DNA of 60,000 nucleotides from Nematostella vectensis (GCF_932526225.1 NC_064043.1:4767501-4827500); one strand, 5' to 3'; counted from the stretch's first letter, positions 14,001 through 26,969 are shown. Numbers and translations are program-made. Notes: generated by a model from the letters alone, not told the origin.

Positions 14001-17000
14001 CCGACATGTCAATCACGCGCGCACGAATAGCCAATCGGGAAAGAGATGATGCAATAACGGCGATGTGGTCCCACAAATGTCCCACAAAAAGTCGGCAATC
14101 GACGGCAAAAAGATTGGTTTGAGATATTTTTCTGCTAATCTGGACAAGCAAAATAAACATCTTCCGGTCAGCGTAGAAAGTGATAGTCCTGTTTTCTTTG
14201 ACCGGCCACTTTTAGTGTAGAGTTGGGACTCAAATTGCAGAAAAACACGTAAAATTTCTGCGAAGAAACGAAAAACACTGCGAATTCGGCATTCTCTTCT
14301 ACTTTTCCCCGCACTTAAATTACTGCAAGTTGACAAAAACAGCTTTGAAAGCAGATAAACACATGGTACCTACCGAAGAAAGCACCGCTTTTCGTATTTC
14401 GAGCTGGATTCGGGTCGTTTCCATTCAACAACCAAACTTGTAGTTATCTATTTCTATGCTTCTCTACAAGATTTTCACCAATTTTGGACAACAAATCAAG
14501 TATCCATCATGTTAGGTGACCATTTTTTATTTTCCAAGTCGCAGGAAAACCCCTATAAACGTCTTTATTTTAGATAAACCCGAGCAGGATTCACAGACCT
14601 CATCCGAGGTGTGGGACTTTTGTGGGACATTTGGGTTGCACTTCGCTGACTTCTATTTGCTGCTTTCTGATTGGTTATTCGTGCGCGCGTCGGATCTATG
14701 AATTGATTTGTTTACTTGTCATTTTTATTTTAAAAAGCCATATAATAAACAACTCGGTCGATACGCCAAAGCCTCAGTTTGATATTTCCCGGCATGACCG
14801 AACGGTCGAGGTTAGTAAGTAGTTTTAACTACTATATATTACATTGCCCCGGCGGTAAACCCATAAACAGAGTCCAAAACAAATACACAACTTTTAATTG
14901 CTACTGAAAGGAGTACAACATAAACATAGCACAGCCTTGCTCAGAACAACCAAACTTTCGACCTTCGAAACATTTGCAGCTCCAACACATGACTCTTACA
15001 CTATAAATCTCGTTTCCGGTAAACATCACCCCTAAAAACCTATATTCATTTGACAACCAAACGTGTAATTCACCACGAAATCCGTGTTCACACGAGCGAA
15101 TATTTACCGACAGCCGGTTTGGCCGAGAAGATGGAATGACAAAAGCACACTGAGTAATGCACTCGAACAACCCTTTTACTACCGTTGCAAAATATTAAGA
15201 GATGTGGCTTTTGTTGAAAGCAATATGTGAGTTTTGAATTTCCTTATGTAGTAGTGCGTACAGCACTTCGAACCACTGCACGATTTCTCTCTCTCTCTCT
15301 TTATGATAGGTCTTTCATTCACTGAACACAAACAAACATTTTTCTACGGGAAAGCAGATGCATGTCTAATCTGTGGATACTTTCTTTTATGGCTTGTTAT
15401 GTATAAATGATTTTTTTCACGCCTGGTTCTTCAAATTACCATCACGGGAATTTTTATTTGACCCCAATTGCTGACTCAACCAAGCTGTCGAAAGCTGTAC
15501 TTCCCGCGCAGTCGTGTATAAAAATCTTAATACAATGGTTTTAGTTAATTCAAATTTCTGGATAGTAACAAAAATGACGCGAAAATGTTTCATATGTTTT
15601 TAAAACTGAAAGCCAATCCTTCCACATTCCTTTTGTTTGTCCATTACTGCAATTCCTTGGTGTTCATTTCGGGGACTCCTGGGGATCGTTTCGGGTCCCG
15701 GGATCATTTCGGGTCCTCTACAGAGCCTTTAGCGACCAGTATGGAAGCAGCATTGCCTGCGCCTCGCCGCCGTTAGACGGACACGCACATGAAAGTCATA
15801 GCAGAAGCCGCCATCAAAGCGACGCCATACGACGTGGGAACAAAGCCCTTCTGGATATTTATTCCTTTATGTTGACTTATAAGTTTAAAGTGGCTTTTCG
15901 AATGTGAACGCAAAAGACTGCTGGCACAGCTTTTATTGTCTCACCCGAGGTTCTGAACACCGCGTCGTTTACATGAATAAATAAGGCATGAAACATGACG
16001 GAACCTTTTTGTTGTTAAATTCCGTTATTTGATGTAGCTTAGTTGGATAAAAAAGTAATGAGACGCAAACAACGACCACTATTTGATTTAGTCTTAACAA
16101 AGGAAGCTAAGGTTTCTCTCGTATTTATCAGAAATGCAAGCCAATGTTCGCCGCATGCAGAAAACAATCCCCTGAGAAAGTGCGAGAGTGCTTTACCGCC
16201 TTCTACAACGGCTGCTTCCTCAAGGTAACAAAGACAAATATATATTACTGTTGCTTGTCATAACCCGATTATGATGGTAATGTTGGTGGCAATAAACAGG
16301 GCGGTGAAGAGTATTTTCGTGATTCGTGATTGACCCTAAATTAAACCCGTGATTCGTGAAAAGCCTAAAATAAACCCGTGATTCGTGATTGAGTACTCTA
16401 TCGTGATCCGTGATTGGGATATTTTTACTTTCGTGACTCGTGATTTCGCATGGCTAAATTCGTGAAACGTGACCGTTGACGCCGACAATAATTAAAACAC
16501 GAATACATGTAAGAGATTTCCGAATAAACATGACCTTTGTTTAGATTGTTGACCTCTTGCTGTGCTAGTTTAATATCCGATGTATCAAGTGTCTTAGTTT
16601 GTGTGACCCTACTCCACCAATACTTGACAGCGCTATTGTTTTATCTTAAGTATGAAAAGCAAAAGTTAAAACCGTGATTCGTGAAAGCTTCTTTTTTAAA
16701 TTTGTGATTCGTGAAAGTCTGAAAAATAACTTCGTGACTCGTGATGGGCCCCCCCTCTTCACCACCCTGAATAAAGACAACACTGGTGGTCACGATAACC
16801 GAAGAATTTGATTATGATGATGGTGGTCATGATGACCGTTAAGGGTGATAATTATGGTGGTGACGATGAAGAAAATGAAAATGGTGGTCATGATAAATGA
16901 TGATGATGACGGTGGTGGTGGTGATGACAATGTTAGCGATGAAAGATTGCGGTGATGATGATGATGATAATCATTGAGAGATGCTAGCATGCCAAGTTAA

Positions 17001-17281
17001 TTACAACGATATAGAATTATGATAAAATAAAGTCTGCTATATTGACAATGACATTTAAAATTAAAATATATTCAATCACAATTGTGCTTTTCATTGTATC
17101 AATCTGACTTTTTAAGCTGTGAAAGTTGAAGATTTCACACGTAACGCGAGACCCATTTTTCCTCCCGTTTCAGGTGCGCAACATGCTCAACAATATAGAG
17201 AAATGTCTGTCCGCTGCTGACCAGGAGATCGTGGACGCATACATGGCAGCACGTTTGGAACAGTCTATGGGAGGAGAGTAG
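11006..17281 (+). CDS. Small secreted cysteine-rich protein, unrecognised family
   Basis: Three exons are joined by good splice sites, all in phase 0: 11006-11155 (150 nt, donor AAG then GTACGC), 16132-16224 (93 nt, acceptor TTTATCAG, donor AAG then GTAACA) and 17174-17281 (108 nt, acceptor GTTTCAG, stop TAG). The predicted product is 116 residues. Residues 1-19 are a signal peptide (MRAFITC start, hydrophobic core, end VFG). A charged spacer rich in Glu, Ser and Lys follows, then a likely helical domain with five cysteines near residues 52, 59, 70, 78 and 96. An AATAAA lies at 17381. The odd cysteine number suggests either a free or dimerising cysteine or a missed exon in the 5-kb first intron, which holds the minisatellite and inverted-repeat elements. 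I do not recognise the family. A longer TTG-initiated frame upstream was rejected because the ATG at 11006 begins the signal peptide. Confidence 0.62.
11638..12027. repeat. Foldback: 135-bp inverted repeat flanking minisatellite units
   Basis: Arms 11638-11774 and 11893-12027 are near-perfect reverse complements (for example the GTAACGCTGGTTTCC end against GGAAACCAGCGTTAC). The loop 11775-11892 already contains 33-bp minisatellite units. The structure lies in intron 1 of the secreted-protein gene. Confidence 0.88.
11797..12805. repeat. 33-bp minisatellite array
   Basis: About 28 degenerate copies of a unit of about 33 bp built around GCGATCGTGTACGATTATATGG followed by RAACTCACCCT. A few units are 3-12 bp shorter. 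Because the unit length is a multiple of three, several frames on both strands stay open (for example 12025-13014 plus and 12676-12170 minus). These are repeat artefacts, not genes. The inner ATCGT-GT-ACGAT can form a tiny hairpin in each unit. Confidence 0.95.
12813..15740. mobile_element. Inverted-repeat element, possibly non-autonomous
   Basis: The left end (about 12813-12922, with GGACCCGAAACGATCCCC and GAGTCCCCGAAAT) recurs inverted at about 15670-15740. The arms share the motifs CCTGAAATGATCCC / CCCGAAATGATCCC and the outer GGAGCTTTACAGGACC / GGCTCTGTAGAGGACC. The interior has no transposase-like frame. A second inverted pair is nested inside it. Exact ends and target duplication are not clear. 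Confidence 0.55.
13985..14715. repeat. Nested imperfect inverted repeat
   Basis: The segment around 13996-14095 (CATAGATCCGACatgtcaatC, CGCGCGCACGAATAGCCAATC, CAAATGTCCCACAAAAAGT) is matched in reverse complement at 14607-14702. Arms are about 100 bp with small indels; the spacer is about 500 bp with no gene. It looks like a foldback or MITE-type element inside the larger 12.8-15.7 kb pair. Confidence 0.65.
16297..16769. mobile_element. Non-autonomous DNA transposon with internal GTGATTCGTGA repeats
   Basis: Terminal inverted repeats CAGGGCGGTGAAGAG (16297-16311) and CTCTTCACCACCCTG (16755-16769) differ at one base. A direct AATAAA duplication flanks the element at 16291-16296 and 16770-16775. 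The 473-bp body has no gene. It carries about ten degenerate copies of (T/C)CGTGATTCGTGA clustered near both ends, as expected of subterminal transposase-binding repeats. The CAG...CTG ends recall hAT elements, but the target duplication reads as 6 bp rather than 8. Confidence 0.8.
16796..16978. repeat. GAT/GGT trinucleotide-rich simple repeat
   Basis: Degenerate (GATGAT)(GGTGGT) sequence in the last intron of the secreted-protein gene. The His-rich minus-strand frame across it is a by-product of the repeat. Confidence 0.8.
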
Positions 17282-17380
17282 ACTGGATCCAAGAGTGCAA
17301 AAAAAAAAAAAAAAACAATTTACCCAACGCTAACAGCCCTAACTTAATGATATGCTCGGTGTAATGCTATGTTATCCGCT

Positions 17381-17386
17381 AATAAA
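17381..17386 (+). promoter_or_regulatory. Polyadenylation signal of the secreted-protein gene
   Basis: AATAAA 100 bp after the stop codon at 17281, on the same strand. Confidence 0.5.
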
Positions 17387-18045
17387 AATGTAACTACCTA
17401 ATGCTACCGGTTATTTTTAGAGGCAGCAGGAAAATAATAATTTTCAACATGTTCTGTGTTAACTTGATTATTATAAATAGCTCTGTCTAATGTTATATTG
17501 TGCTCTAAAGGAAAGCAGCTTATCACCTACAGCTACGAGTAATTTCCAGTCAGTGATGTATTCGCATTAAAAACATAATTCGCAAATGGAATCCTTATCT
17601 GTTTGAGTAAATAAAAAGAGGATAGGGAACGGGCCAAAAAAACAGTTTACAACCCCGCGTTAACGGTTGTTCTAATTCTGATATTTCAAAAACAATTTGC
17701 AACACTAACTTAAAAGAGAACACATTCCAATTAACTTTATTTAAGTTATCTGTATATGACAACTTGCATAAAATAAAACTAAATATCTTAGAAGTTTTTT
17801 GCTGGTGACTACTGTATAGTTTTATGCTATCTATATGTTTTATATTCACATGACAAAGTTGGTAGCAAATATGAAAAAAAAAAGATATATCTAAAATAGC
17901 TTGTACAACCTTCAAATTTCCAGTTATGCTCTTTGAGGTTTTAAAACTGCAGTCTAGCTATTGTTTATGGCATTCCTCTTTTTCAACAGTAGACTAAAGC
18001 AAGAATTTTCAATCGCAACTGGCGAACTCGACTAAGTTAAACCCC
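17387..18045. other. Intergenic, AT-rich; nothing recognised
   Basis: No gene seen. A minus-strand frame at 17915-17595 is AT-rich with no domain. Confidence 0.5.
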
Positions 18046-18300
18046 GGGGATCATCGTCGGGATTTTTTGAAAACAACCCTAAAAGATACTAAAGTGGGCG
18101 TGGTCTTGTTATATTTTAACCCTAAAAGATACTTAAGTGGGCGTGGTTAGGCATGAATACCCCCTAAAAGATACTGTGGGTTGTGATTTTTTTGCTGGTT
18201 AGTGATCTAAAAACACCGATTGACACGTTTCAACGTTTTCACCCTGAAAAGATACCCAAGGCTATAAATTTACACCCTCAAGGATACGACGATGATCCCC
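18046..18300. mobile_element. Small MITE-like element with internal CCCTAAAAGATACT repeats
   Basis: The ends are exact 14-bp inverted repeats, GGGGATCATCGTCG (18046-18059) and CGACGATGATCCCC (18287-18300). The 255-bp body has five copies of ACCCTAAAAGATACT or variants, roughly 40 bp apart for the first three. No clear target duplication. A lone CCCCTAAAAGATATCC at about 18588 suggests a second remnant nearby. Confidence 0.65.
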
Positions 18301-18727
18301 GCCCGAGGAAACAGCTCTAATTATATAGCTTGGAATTCGAAGTCATTTAAGTACCTTAGGGAACTTTAGGCTAGAGTTAGGAAGCTCCAACCGTCAAGAT
18401 AGAAGAAAAACAGCTCTAATTAAAGCTTGAAATTTAAAAGTTAAAATATGTATCTTAGGGAACTTGGGACTAGAGTTATAGGAATTTCAAACCGACCAAT
18501 GTATCAGAGAAGAAACTAATGAAAACAGTCCCAAGGGAACTTGAAATTATATAGAATTAGCAGGGACTTCAAGGGTTTATCGAACGCCCCTAAAAGATAT
18601 CCTTGATGAACGGTTGTAAATTAATAGTATGCGTCTGACTGTGATGTGACCTGATAACCAACATGCTAGGTAAATCTAAACATGCCAATACAGTATACTT
18701 GTGCAGGTATTGTAAACAGGGCTTGCG

Positions 18728-21700
18728 CTATAGAAAGCTCTGGTAGACGTCGTCAGAAAATAGCGCATTCTCACGCTCCACGAGATATCTGTTGGGACAA
18801 AACAAGAGGCCTTGTTTACTACACCCGTTCATTGACTGAGCTAAAAGGTTACCCACAAGGTAAACTGGGTCTACCTAAAAGCGTTACTTAAAGACCAAGT
18901 ATTGAAGATGACTAGAGGTGCTTACTTCAGGAGGAGATCCACTTGCTCAAGCAAGGGAACGAGGTTTTTTTCCGGCATGTTGGTCCTTGCTAGAAGGGAT
19001 GGCAGCTTCACTATAATGCACAAAAATAGAAGTCAATACTTCACCTAATTTATACTACAACAATGAATTGAAGATAGAAAAAAAAGATGTAAGTTCACAG
19101 GGAATCCCTATCAATTTAGACTGGAATTCTAGAATGTTGAGAGCTAAAATACAAGGAATTCCCCCATTGCCATATGCTTGGTATAGTTTTATATTCTTTA
19201 TACACATTTTATATTTCCCACCCTTAATTGACCCTGGATAAACAGCTGTTGCCTCATTCTTAAGTAACAACTTTAGAAAGTGAGTGAAGAGGGCAAGACT
19301 GTCCACCCACGATCTATATTAACTATTTATTTAACTACATTATTTCATTTATCAATTTATCTAGAGGTTTACTCTGATAAGAGACAATAGCAAAATTAAA
19401 ATTTACAAATGGCAGAAAGACGATGGTGGCGCACACATCTATTGGTGTACCCCCAAAATGTGGTAGCATGTGCTGAAATCATGTGTGTGTGTTGTCGTAG
19501 ACTTGCCACCATGGTAATTATGAATGTCCTGATAATCACCCAAGATACTGAGACAAACCTACATAGGGTACAGAGAGTAAGGGGGGACAATAGTATGCCA
19601 GTAACCGTGGCCTTTATATGGTCTAGGACTTACTCTTGTTTCATGTTCACAGATAATATAATATTGATCCCCATATTCAACCTAAATGTCTCATTTTATT
19701 TATGATCTGCATACCAAATAATCTTAGTAGGTGTTCAGGTCCGTATATTCGTGATGGCATGGTCTTGCATGTGGCAGGTAGCAGTCCACTGGTTATCGGC
19801 AGTGAAGAGCAGGTTGAAGACAGAGACAGGTTATGGCGGGGCTGGGCGGGAGGGTCGCTTGGAACTTCCTCAATGCTGTGCACTTTCTGCAATAAGAGAA
19901 TAACACTGAGGTCAGGGTATATTGCCATGCTATGCAGCTTTTTAAGGGAAAAAGTTTCTTGATACAATGATGCACATTTTCAGACCCCTCCCATATCGAT
20001 TATTTCATGGTATCAAAGAACCACTGAGATACCCTTTTAACAGGTGGTGATGCCAGGAGATCTGGAGTAGATGATGTTGATGACACCATAGCTGACTGTG
20101 AACCCTCTGTTTCTGACTGGACACTCTGGCTTGATGGGTCTTCCTGCTCTGTGAATGTCTGGTCAGATGAGGTTTCATCAGGTGCTTGTGTTGGGTGATT
20201 TCTCAGGGTGCGGCGGCGTGAAGATCTCCCTATAGTCCAACAAAAAGTGTGATTAACTAGTTTGCAGTGTACTTTATGGAGACAGACTAAAGGGGTTTGT
20301 ATTTCTGTAAAAAACAGCATAAAAATACTTGCTACTGTATGTAAGCTAACAGGAAAAAATATGACAAAGAGCCTGACAAATCAGATGGTTGCAAAGGAGA
20401 CTAACACATTCTAAGCCAAAGGTATTACACAGTAACTACTGTACATAAAAACTTTTGGATCCATAACTACAACAGCACGCAGCACTCACTTTCCCTCTCC
20501 TTCTGATTGCTTGTACTACTAGTATTATTTAATGATGCCTCAGTGGAAGAACTGACAACTCCACACTTCTCATCTGCTGGTGCTTGCTCTGCCACAGGCC
20601 TCTGGGGCCCATTTGACTGTCCTAGTGGGTCAGGGTTAACTTGCATAGCTGCATAGTACTGTTCACGCTCAAAATTATACAGCAGAAGTGTGGGCAGAGT
20701 GAAATCAAAGTAGATCCTTAGTCCATCCAGTACTTCCCTTATAAGGTTGCAGCTGAAGGAAAGAGCATCACAGACATACATAGAAAGTCATGAATATTTA
20801 TCAATTAATAGAGTGATAATGTTCACAAAGAGTCAAAGGCAAACACTTTCTAATCAGTCATGGTAAGTTGATCTGGTAAGGAAGATGGTATTTACTCAAT
20901 AATTCAAAAAATTAAAAAAATAAAATGGGCATGATCCTTTTCTATTATGGAAGTCATCAAAACTTCACTATAATTAAGCCTTCTCAAAACACACTGGCTA
21001 TAGGCTCAACAAGCTGCCTTCTCTGGAGGTTTGACCCTCTCCATCCATACAGAAATTATATTATTTTTGTTTTGTTAGTGACAAGAAAAAAGAAACCTTC
21101 AATACCCAAACCACTTCCAACCTCAACGTGGCCTGTTCCTCACAATCTTTTTGAGAAGGCTAATCATCATGTGCAGTTTTTTTCTCAGCATAAAATATCT
21201 GATTCTCAAATTTGTAATAACCTTTCTTCTGGCTGTGTTAGTTTGCAGTGCGAAAAATATTCCTCTAAAACGTCATAGACACAAGGATGCCTTGGCAGTT
21301 TGATGAGCTGTGAACAAGAAAAGAAAACATTGTGAGAATTCTTAGCATGATAGCATGTATGGTCAGGACTTCTCCAAAAGCATTCCAAGTCATTCAAAAA
21401 CATTTTCTGCATAGAAAAAAAATGATAAAAGGTCAGAGATTTGGAATCCCCCAGGCATTGACACAAAAAATGAGCATAAGATGAAGCGTGGTTCTTGAAT
21501 TCAGTTAAAATTTCTACTTAGTTTAGCATTTTTATTATTTGAACAGTAGTAAAAGATTGTCGTTACAAGATGGCAGTCTCTAGTCAATTTTTATTATGCA
21601 ACAGCAGCCCAGGGAAATACAGAGAAAAGAGGCCTCTGCTAGCAGGGAAATTATGCAGTGACATGTATCCCAATTTTAGAAAAATTAAAGAGGCTCTGTG

Positions 21701-24700
21701 AGGCAAACCGTGAACGCAAATTTATTTTTCTAGTTATTTTCTTGCCTACATAAAAGTTATACAGGATACTGAACAAAGCATGAACACATCAGATATGCTA
21801 AGAGTACATAGAAATGGCCTTAAACTTTTTTTCTTTTCGATGTCATGACACACCAAAACAGTATAATTAATTATTATTTTAATATATTTTTTTAAAAACC
21901 ACTATCAGTGGGAATCGAACCCAGGTCGCTCCCAGAGACGAATCAGCAAGTACTAAAAGAAAGAGAATTAAAAGCTTTGCTAGCATTTTACTTGTTTTGT
22001 TTGCAAACTAACAGCTTGAATTGGACTGAACCATAGAAGACCGATTGATGTCAGTGACGAAGGCGCATGCGCACGCTCAACCCACATGGAAGACTTTTCT
22101 GAAGAAACTAGCTTACTTTACGGTTGTACTAAAGAATGACTGTAGCCATCACAGGTCAAAGACATAGCCCTTTTATAGTACAAGGCTTTAACCAGAAGTT
22201 GAACACCGGAAGTATATATATGATCTAAGGATTGCTGTGTTGCTAAAGCACAGAAAGACCACAAAAAGTTTACGGATGATCGTTCTGACCATCCAACCAT
22301 CCAGAAGTCCCTCCAATAACTTGTAAATACTTTGCAAGCATTCCCGAGTTAAAAATGGACTTGCTAACCAATAAGAGAGACCCAAAGAATGCGAGTGGAC
22401 TTAAAATCACCTTTTTCTTCCTCTTGATCAGGTAACAGTCATCTTCAAGTTTTAACTTCAACTGGCTTGGAATCTCAATCTCAACTTTTGGAAGATCAGA
22501 CTGTCAACAAACAAACACTTTCTTTTAAAAAAATATACATTCAAAACAAGATAAAGGTCTTAAAGGGTTTTTATTTTAACCTTTTATAATCTTGGTAGGA
22601 GTGGGAGTCCACATTTACCCAATGTGAAATAATTTATTGTCATCGGCATGCTTGGCTGTATAAAACCCCATACTATTAAAGGTACTGTATATGGTTTAAG
22701 AGGATTTACCTGATTTGAAGTAATATCATCAGTTGGAGTAGTTGTTTCCTGGTCGACAGGTGTTGTTGAGGTGCTGGTTCTCTGTTGCTTTCTTTTTTTC
22801 TGATACCTGTTAAATAAGTGACATAGTCAAAAAATCTAATTAAAAACAAAGCATTTTAAAAAGAGCATTTTCAAGTATTGGGAGATCTATCAGACCAAGA
22901 ACAAAGGACGATTTTTTCTTTTATTAGGACAGTCTCATGCTGTAAAATATAAAATTGTCCTACGTTATATGGTATGCAAAGATAGATATAGGTATAGATA
23001 CATATTCATTACTGTTTCAAAATGCCACAAGGGCACATTTGACTTATTTATAAAAAAAAATATGATTTCTAGGTTGTTTTTCATTGTATGATTTGTTTAT
23101 ATGTATCTATATTTCGTGTTATAAATGTAGTTTTGTGGATTTTGAAAGAGAAGGATGGGGGGTCAAACAAGTTTTCGGGTTTCTCCTGGGGGTCATCATA
23201 AGTTTGATGTTGACAAAAGGGGGGTTGTACAGAAAACTTAAGTGGAGTGGCGTTGAATACCCCCCGCCATAAATAATGAACACTCCCTAATTAATAATGA
23301 TAAGATCTTTGAGATTTGAGCATACTTCAGGGCATTCTCATGAAGCTTTGCTTTGAGGGCTTGATTGGCTTCAGAATTCTTTAGAACACTTTCCTCCACA
23401 ACCCAACGATCCCAGCTGAAACAGATTGCAACAAATATCAGTAATATTCATATTGCTGTATAAATAAAACACTCCCAAATTTTCCACAATCACTTTATAA
23501 CCACTATTTTTCGCTCTTTAATAAGTCAACACTTTGCAAGGAAACGGTGCAATTTTTTATCCTGTGTATTTTACATTTTGGCTATGTGCATGATGTTGGT
23601 ACCCACTGGCTTAACAAACGCAGATTTTGCCTGGTGGCGTCCATTTTTACACCCACTACTGTCCAATAGGCACGCACGTTAACAACACCTCGAGGCCCGC
23701 AAGCGTGCCTTTTCCTCGCTGATGTCTCTTGGAGCCCGCTTGTGTCTTACAAAGGCCGGCCAGGTGTTTATGTTCAAGTAATGCCAACTGAAGTCCGCTC
23801 AATGCCCGCTAGCGTCCATACGGCCCGCTGCCATTCACAAGGCCCGCTTCTCACCCTCTAGGGTCCATATAGCCCGTTGTTTTCCGTTTAATGCCCGCTT
23901 ACTTCCAGAAAGCCCGCTACCGTCCGTTCAATGCCCGCTAGCGTCCATAAGGCCCGCTGCCATCCACACAGCCCAATTCTTTTGTTGTTATCATTATCTT
24001 ACAAGGTGTGAATAAGATAATGTACTGTCTGTCTAGCTGATTCATTTCATTTTTAGATGTTGTTGTAATCTTATACAGAGTGTATAAGGTAATGTATTGT
24101 CTGTCTAGGCTGATGTGAAATGACTTTTTCAAGCTCTTGCTGTCTAGTAAAGTGCAATGCTCTCCAAAGCTAGACAGACAGTACATTATCTTATTCACAC
24201 CTTGTAAGATAAAGATATCAACAAAAGAAATGAATCCTTTCACCTTACTAAAAAGGCTTGCTAGCGGGCGAGTAGCGGGCATTTGTCGAGGCACGCTAGC
24301 GGGCGTTGAGCGGGGGTATCTTGAAGGCACGCTAGCGGGCGAGTAGCGGGCATTTGTCGAGGCACACTAGTGGGCGTTAAGCGGGCGTATCTTGAAGGCA
24401 CGCTAGCGGGCAAGTAGCGGGCCTGACTTAGAAGGCACGCTAGCGGGCGAGTAGCGGGCATTTGTCGAGGCACACTAGTGGGCGTTAAGCGGGGGTATCT
24501 TGAAGGCACGCTAGCGGGCGAGTAGCGGGGGTATCTTGAAGGCACGCTAGCGGGCAAGTAGCGGGGGTATCTTGAAGGCACGCTAGCGGGCAAGTAGCGG
24601 GGGTATCTTGAAGGCACGCTAGCGGGCAAGTAGCGGGGGTATCTTGAAGGCATGCTAGCGGGCAAGTAGCGGGGGTATCTTGAAGGCACGCTAGCGGGCA

Positions 24701-26882
24701 AGTAGCGGGGGTATCTTGAAGGCACGCTAGCGGGCAAGTAGCGGGGGTATCTTGAAGGCACGCTAGCGGGCAAGTAGCGGGGGTATCTTGAAGGCACGCT
24801 AGCGGGCAAGTAGCGGGCCTGTCTTAGAAGGCACGCAAAGGGGCATAATAGCGAGCAATCGTCAAGGCACAGTAGCGTGTGTTTAGCGGGCTTTAGAGGC
24901 ATGTCAGCGGGTCTGCATTTGAAAAGGACGTTAGCGGGCCTCCTTTACATTACAGTCCAGCGGTCAGTACGTAATAAAGCGTCTAATGCAATTAAATCTG
25001 CAAAGTATAAATTCTACAATAGCTGTTTTGAAGAAAATAAATCCAATCCTAAAGGAGTCTGGAAAATTATCAAATCGCTTATGGGTACTGATGAGAAAAC
25101 AGAAAAACGCTCCACTTGTAATCTGAGTGCCAATGATTTTAATGTACATTTTACATCCATTGCTGATAGCTTGAGAAATCTACTACCAAGTGTACCATTT
25201 GACATCTCAAAGCTGGAGCACTTTGTACTTTCCAGAAAGGACCCTGAAACTGTTTTCTCGATACCGCGAATCCCTATTGGTTTTACAATTAATTGTCTTC
25301 AAACTTTGAACTTAAGGAAAGCTATGGGTATCGATAAATTCAGTGCAAAGATTCTTAAGCTGGCGGCACCTATTATTGCACCCTCAATTTCAAAGCTGAT
25401 GAACTACTCTATCGAAAGTTCCGAGTTTCCAAAACGATGGAAAACGGCCAAAGTTACCCCTTTATATAAATCTGGTGATCATATGGACAAGAGTAACTAC
25501 CGCCCTATATCCGTCTTGCCCATCCTGTCTAAGCTTCTTGAGAGACATGTTCACAATCATTTTTATGATTATCTTGTCGAAAACAAATTATTATATGCAA
25601 GTCAATCTGGGTTCCGCAGGCATCATGGAACTGAGACAGCATTAATTAAAGTAGTAGATAATCTCCTCTTTCAATTGGATAAGAACTGTGTAAGTGGTAT
25701 GCTCCTTATTGATTATCGAAAGGCTTTTGACATGGTTGACCATATTATCTTGATGTCAAAGCTGAAAGCCTATGGTTTAGACAAGAACACTACGTCATGG
25801 TTTGAATCCTATCTACGAGGAAGGCGACAATTTGTTTCTATTGACGGCGTGGACTCAGATCTTTCTGTTATACAACATGGAGTTCCTCAAGGAAGCATTC
25901 TTGGCCCTTTGCTTTTTGTTTTATTCATCAACGATCTTCCTTTTCATATTAGTTCACCTAAAGTGAAGATAGATCTTTATGCGGATGATACTACTATCTC
26001 GTTTTCAACCGATGTCAATAATACTTCCAATTTAGAGAACACTCTTAATTCAGTGATGAGGGATGTGGAAGTATGGACCAATTGCAACAAACTTCCAATA
26101 AATGAGACGAAGTCAAAATCACTACTTGTGACTGGTAAACGCCTTGGAGAGAAAGCACCACACAGTAAATTATCCATTTCGACATCTAATGGAAACACCC
26201 TTGAATCAGTGGAATCAGTAAGACTCCTTGGACTGGATGTGGACAGTAAATTGACCTTTTCGGATCACGCTGAAAGGACATACAAGAAAATTGCAGGAAG
26301 AATCGGCGTACTAAATAAGATCAAAGGTTGTCTACCCCTCAAACAAAGAACAAATTTCTATAATGCCATGATCAAACCTTTGTTTAGCTATGCTGGGACT
26401 GTTTGGCAAACAGCATCAACTAAGGATTGTTTGTCAAGATTTCTAACTCTACAAAAAAGAGCTGCACGTCTAATACTCAACGCTGAACCCAGAGCACCCT
26501 CAGTACCGTTGTTTAATAAGCTTCAATGGCTGCCTTTCTATCTGGACAATCACATCTCAATGTGTTCTATTCTCTTTAAAAGGCTACAACTGATGGTGCC
26601 CGAATATCTAATTGAAACTCTTAAGCTGAACAATACACTTCATAATAGAAATACTCGTTTCTCAGGACTGAATTTTATAACTCCAAAGTATACTAGAAAA
26701 ACCGAAGGTGGGAAAACGTTTACAGTAAATGCCATCCATAAATGGAACAATTTAGAAGCCAGCATAAAGAAACTGCCTAATATAAGCTCTTTTAAGAACG
26801 CTCTCCGTCATAAATATCTTAATGAACAATTACTTTTAAATCATTTTAATATTTCGAATTAACTCATATTTTATTTTCTTTA

Positions 26883-26915
<33 letters not shown>

Positions 26916-26969
26916 CTCCTTTTGGTCTGGGTGGGAATAGTATTTTTATAATTTGTATTGTAAATAGAG

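Noticed and set aside
16790-16990. His-rich minus-strand frame
   Set aside because: Translation of a GAT/GGT simple repeat.
19055-19306. Minus-strand frame that loosely resembles the MRG C-terminus
   Set aside because: The real MSL3 C-terminal exons are at 19010-18926 and 18788-18728, with matching phases and the VKLP motif.
21905-21960. Possible tRNA gene on the minus strand with a perfect B-box (GGTTCGATTCC)
   Set aside because: The T stem has only four pairs, no matching acceptor strand or A-box is present, and the rest does not fold; probably a repeat fragment in an MSL3 intron.
24261-24902. 213-codon minus-strand frame rich in Tyr, Pro, Ser and Arg
   Set aside because: A by-product of the 36-bp minisatellite; no start context, splice site or domain.
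24877-24959. ATG at 24877 as the start of the LINE protein
   Set aside because: The first residues come from the 36-bp minisatellite; similarity to LINE proteins begins only near 24960.
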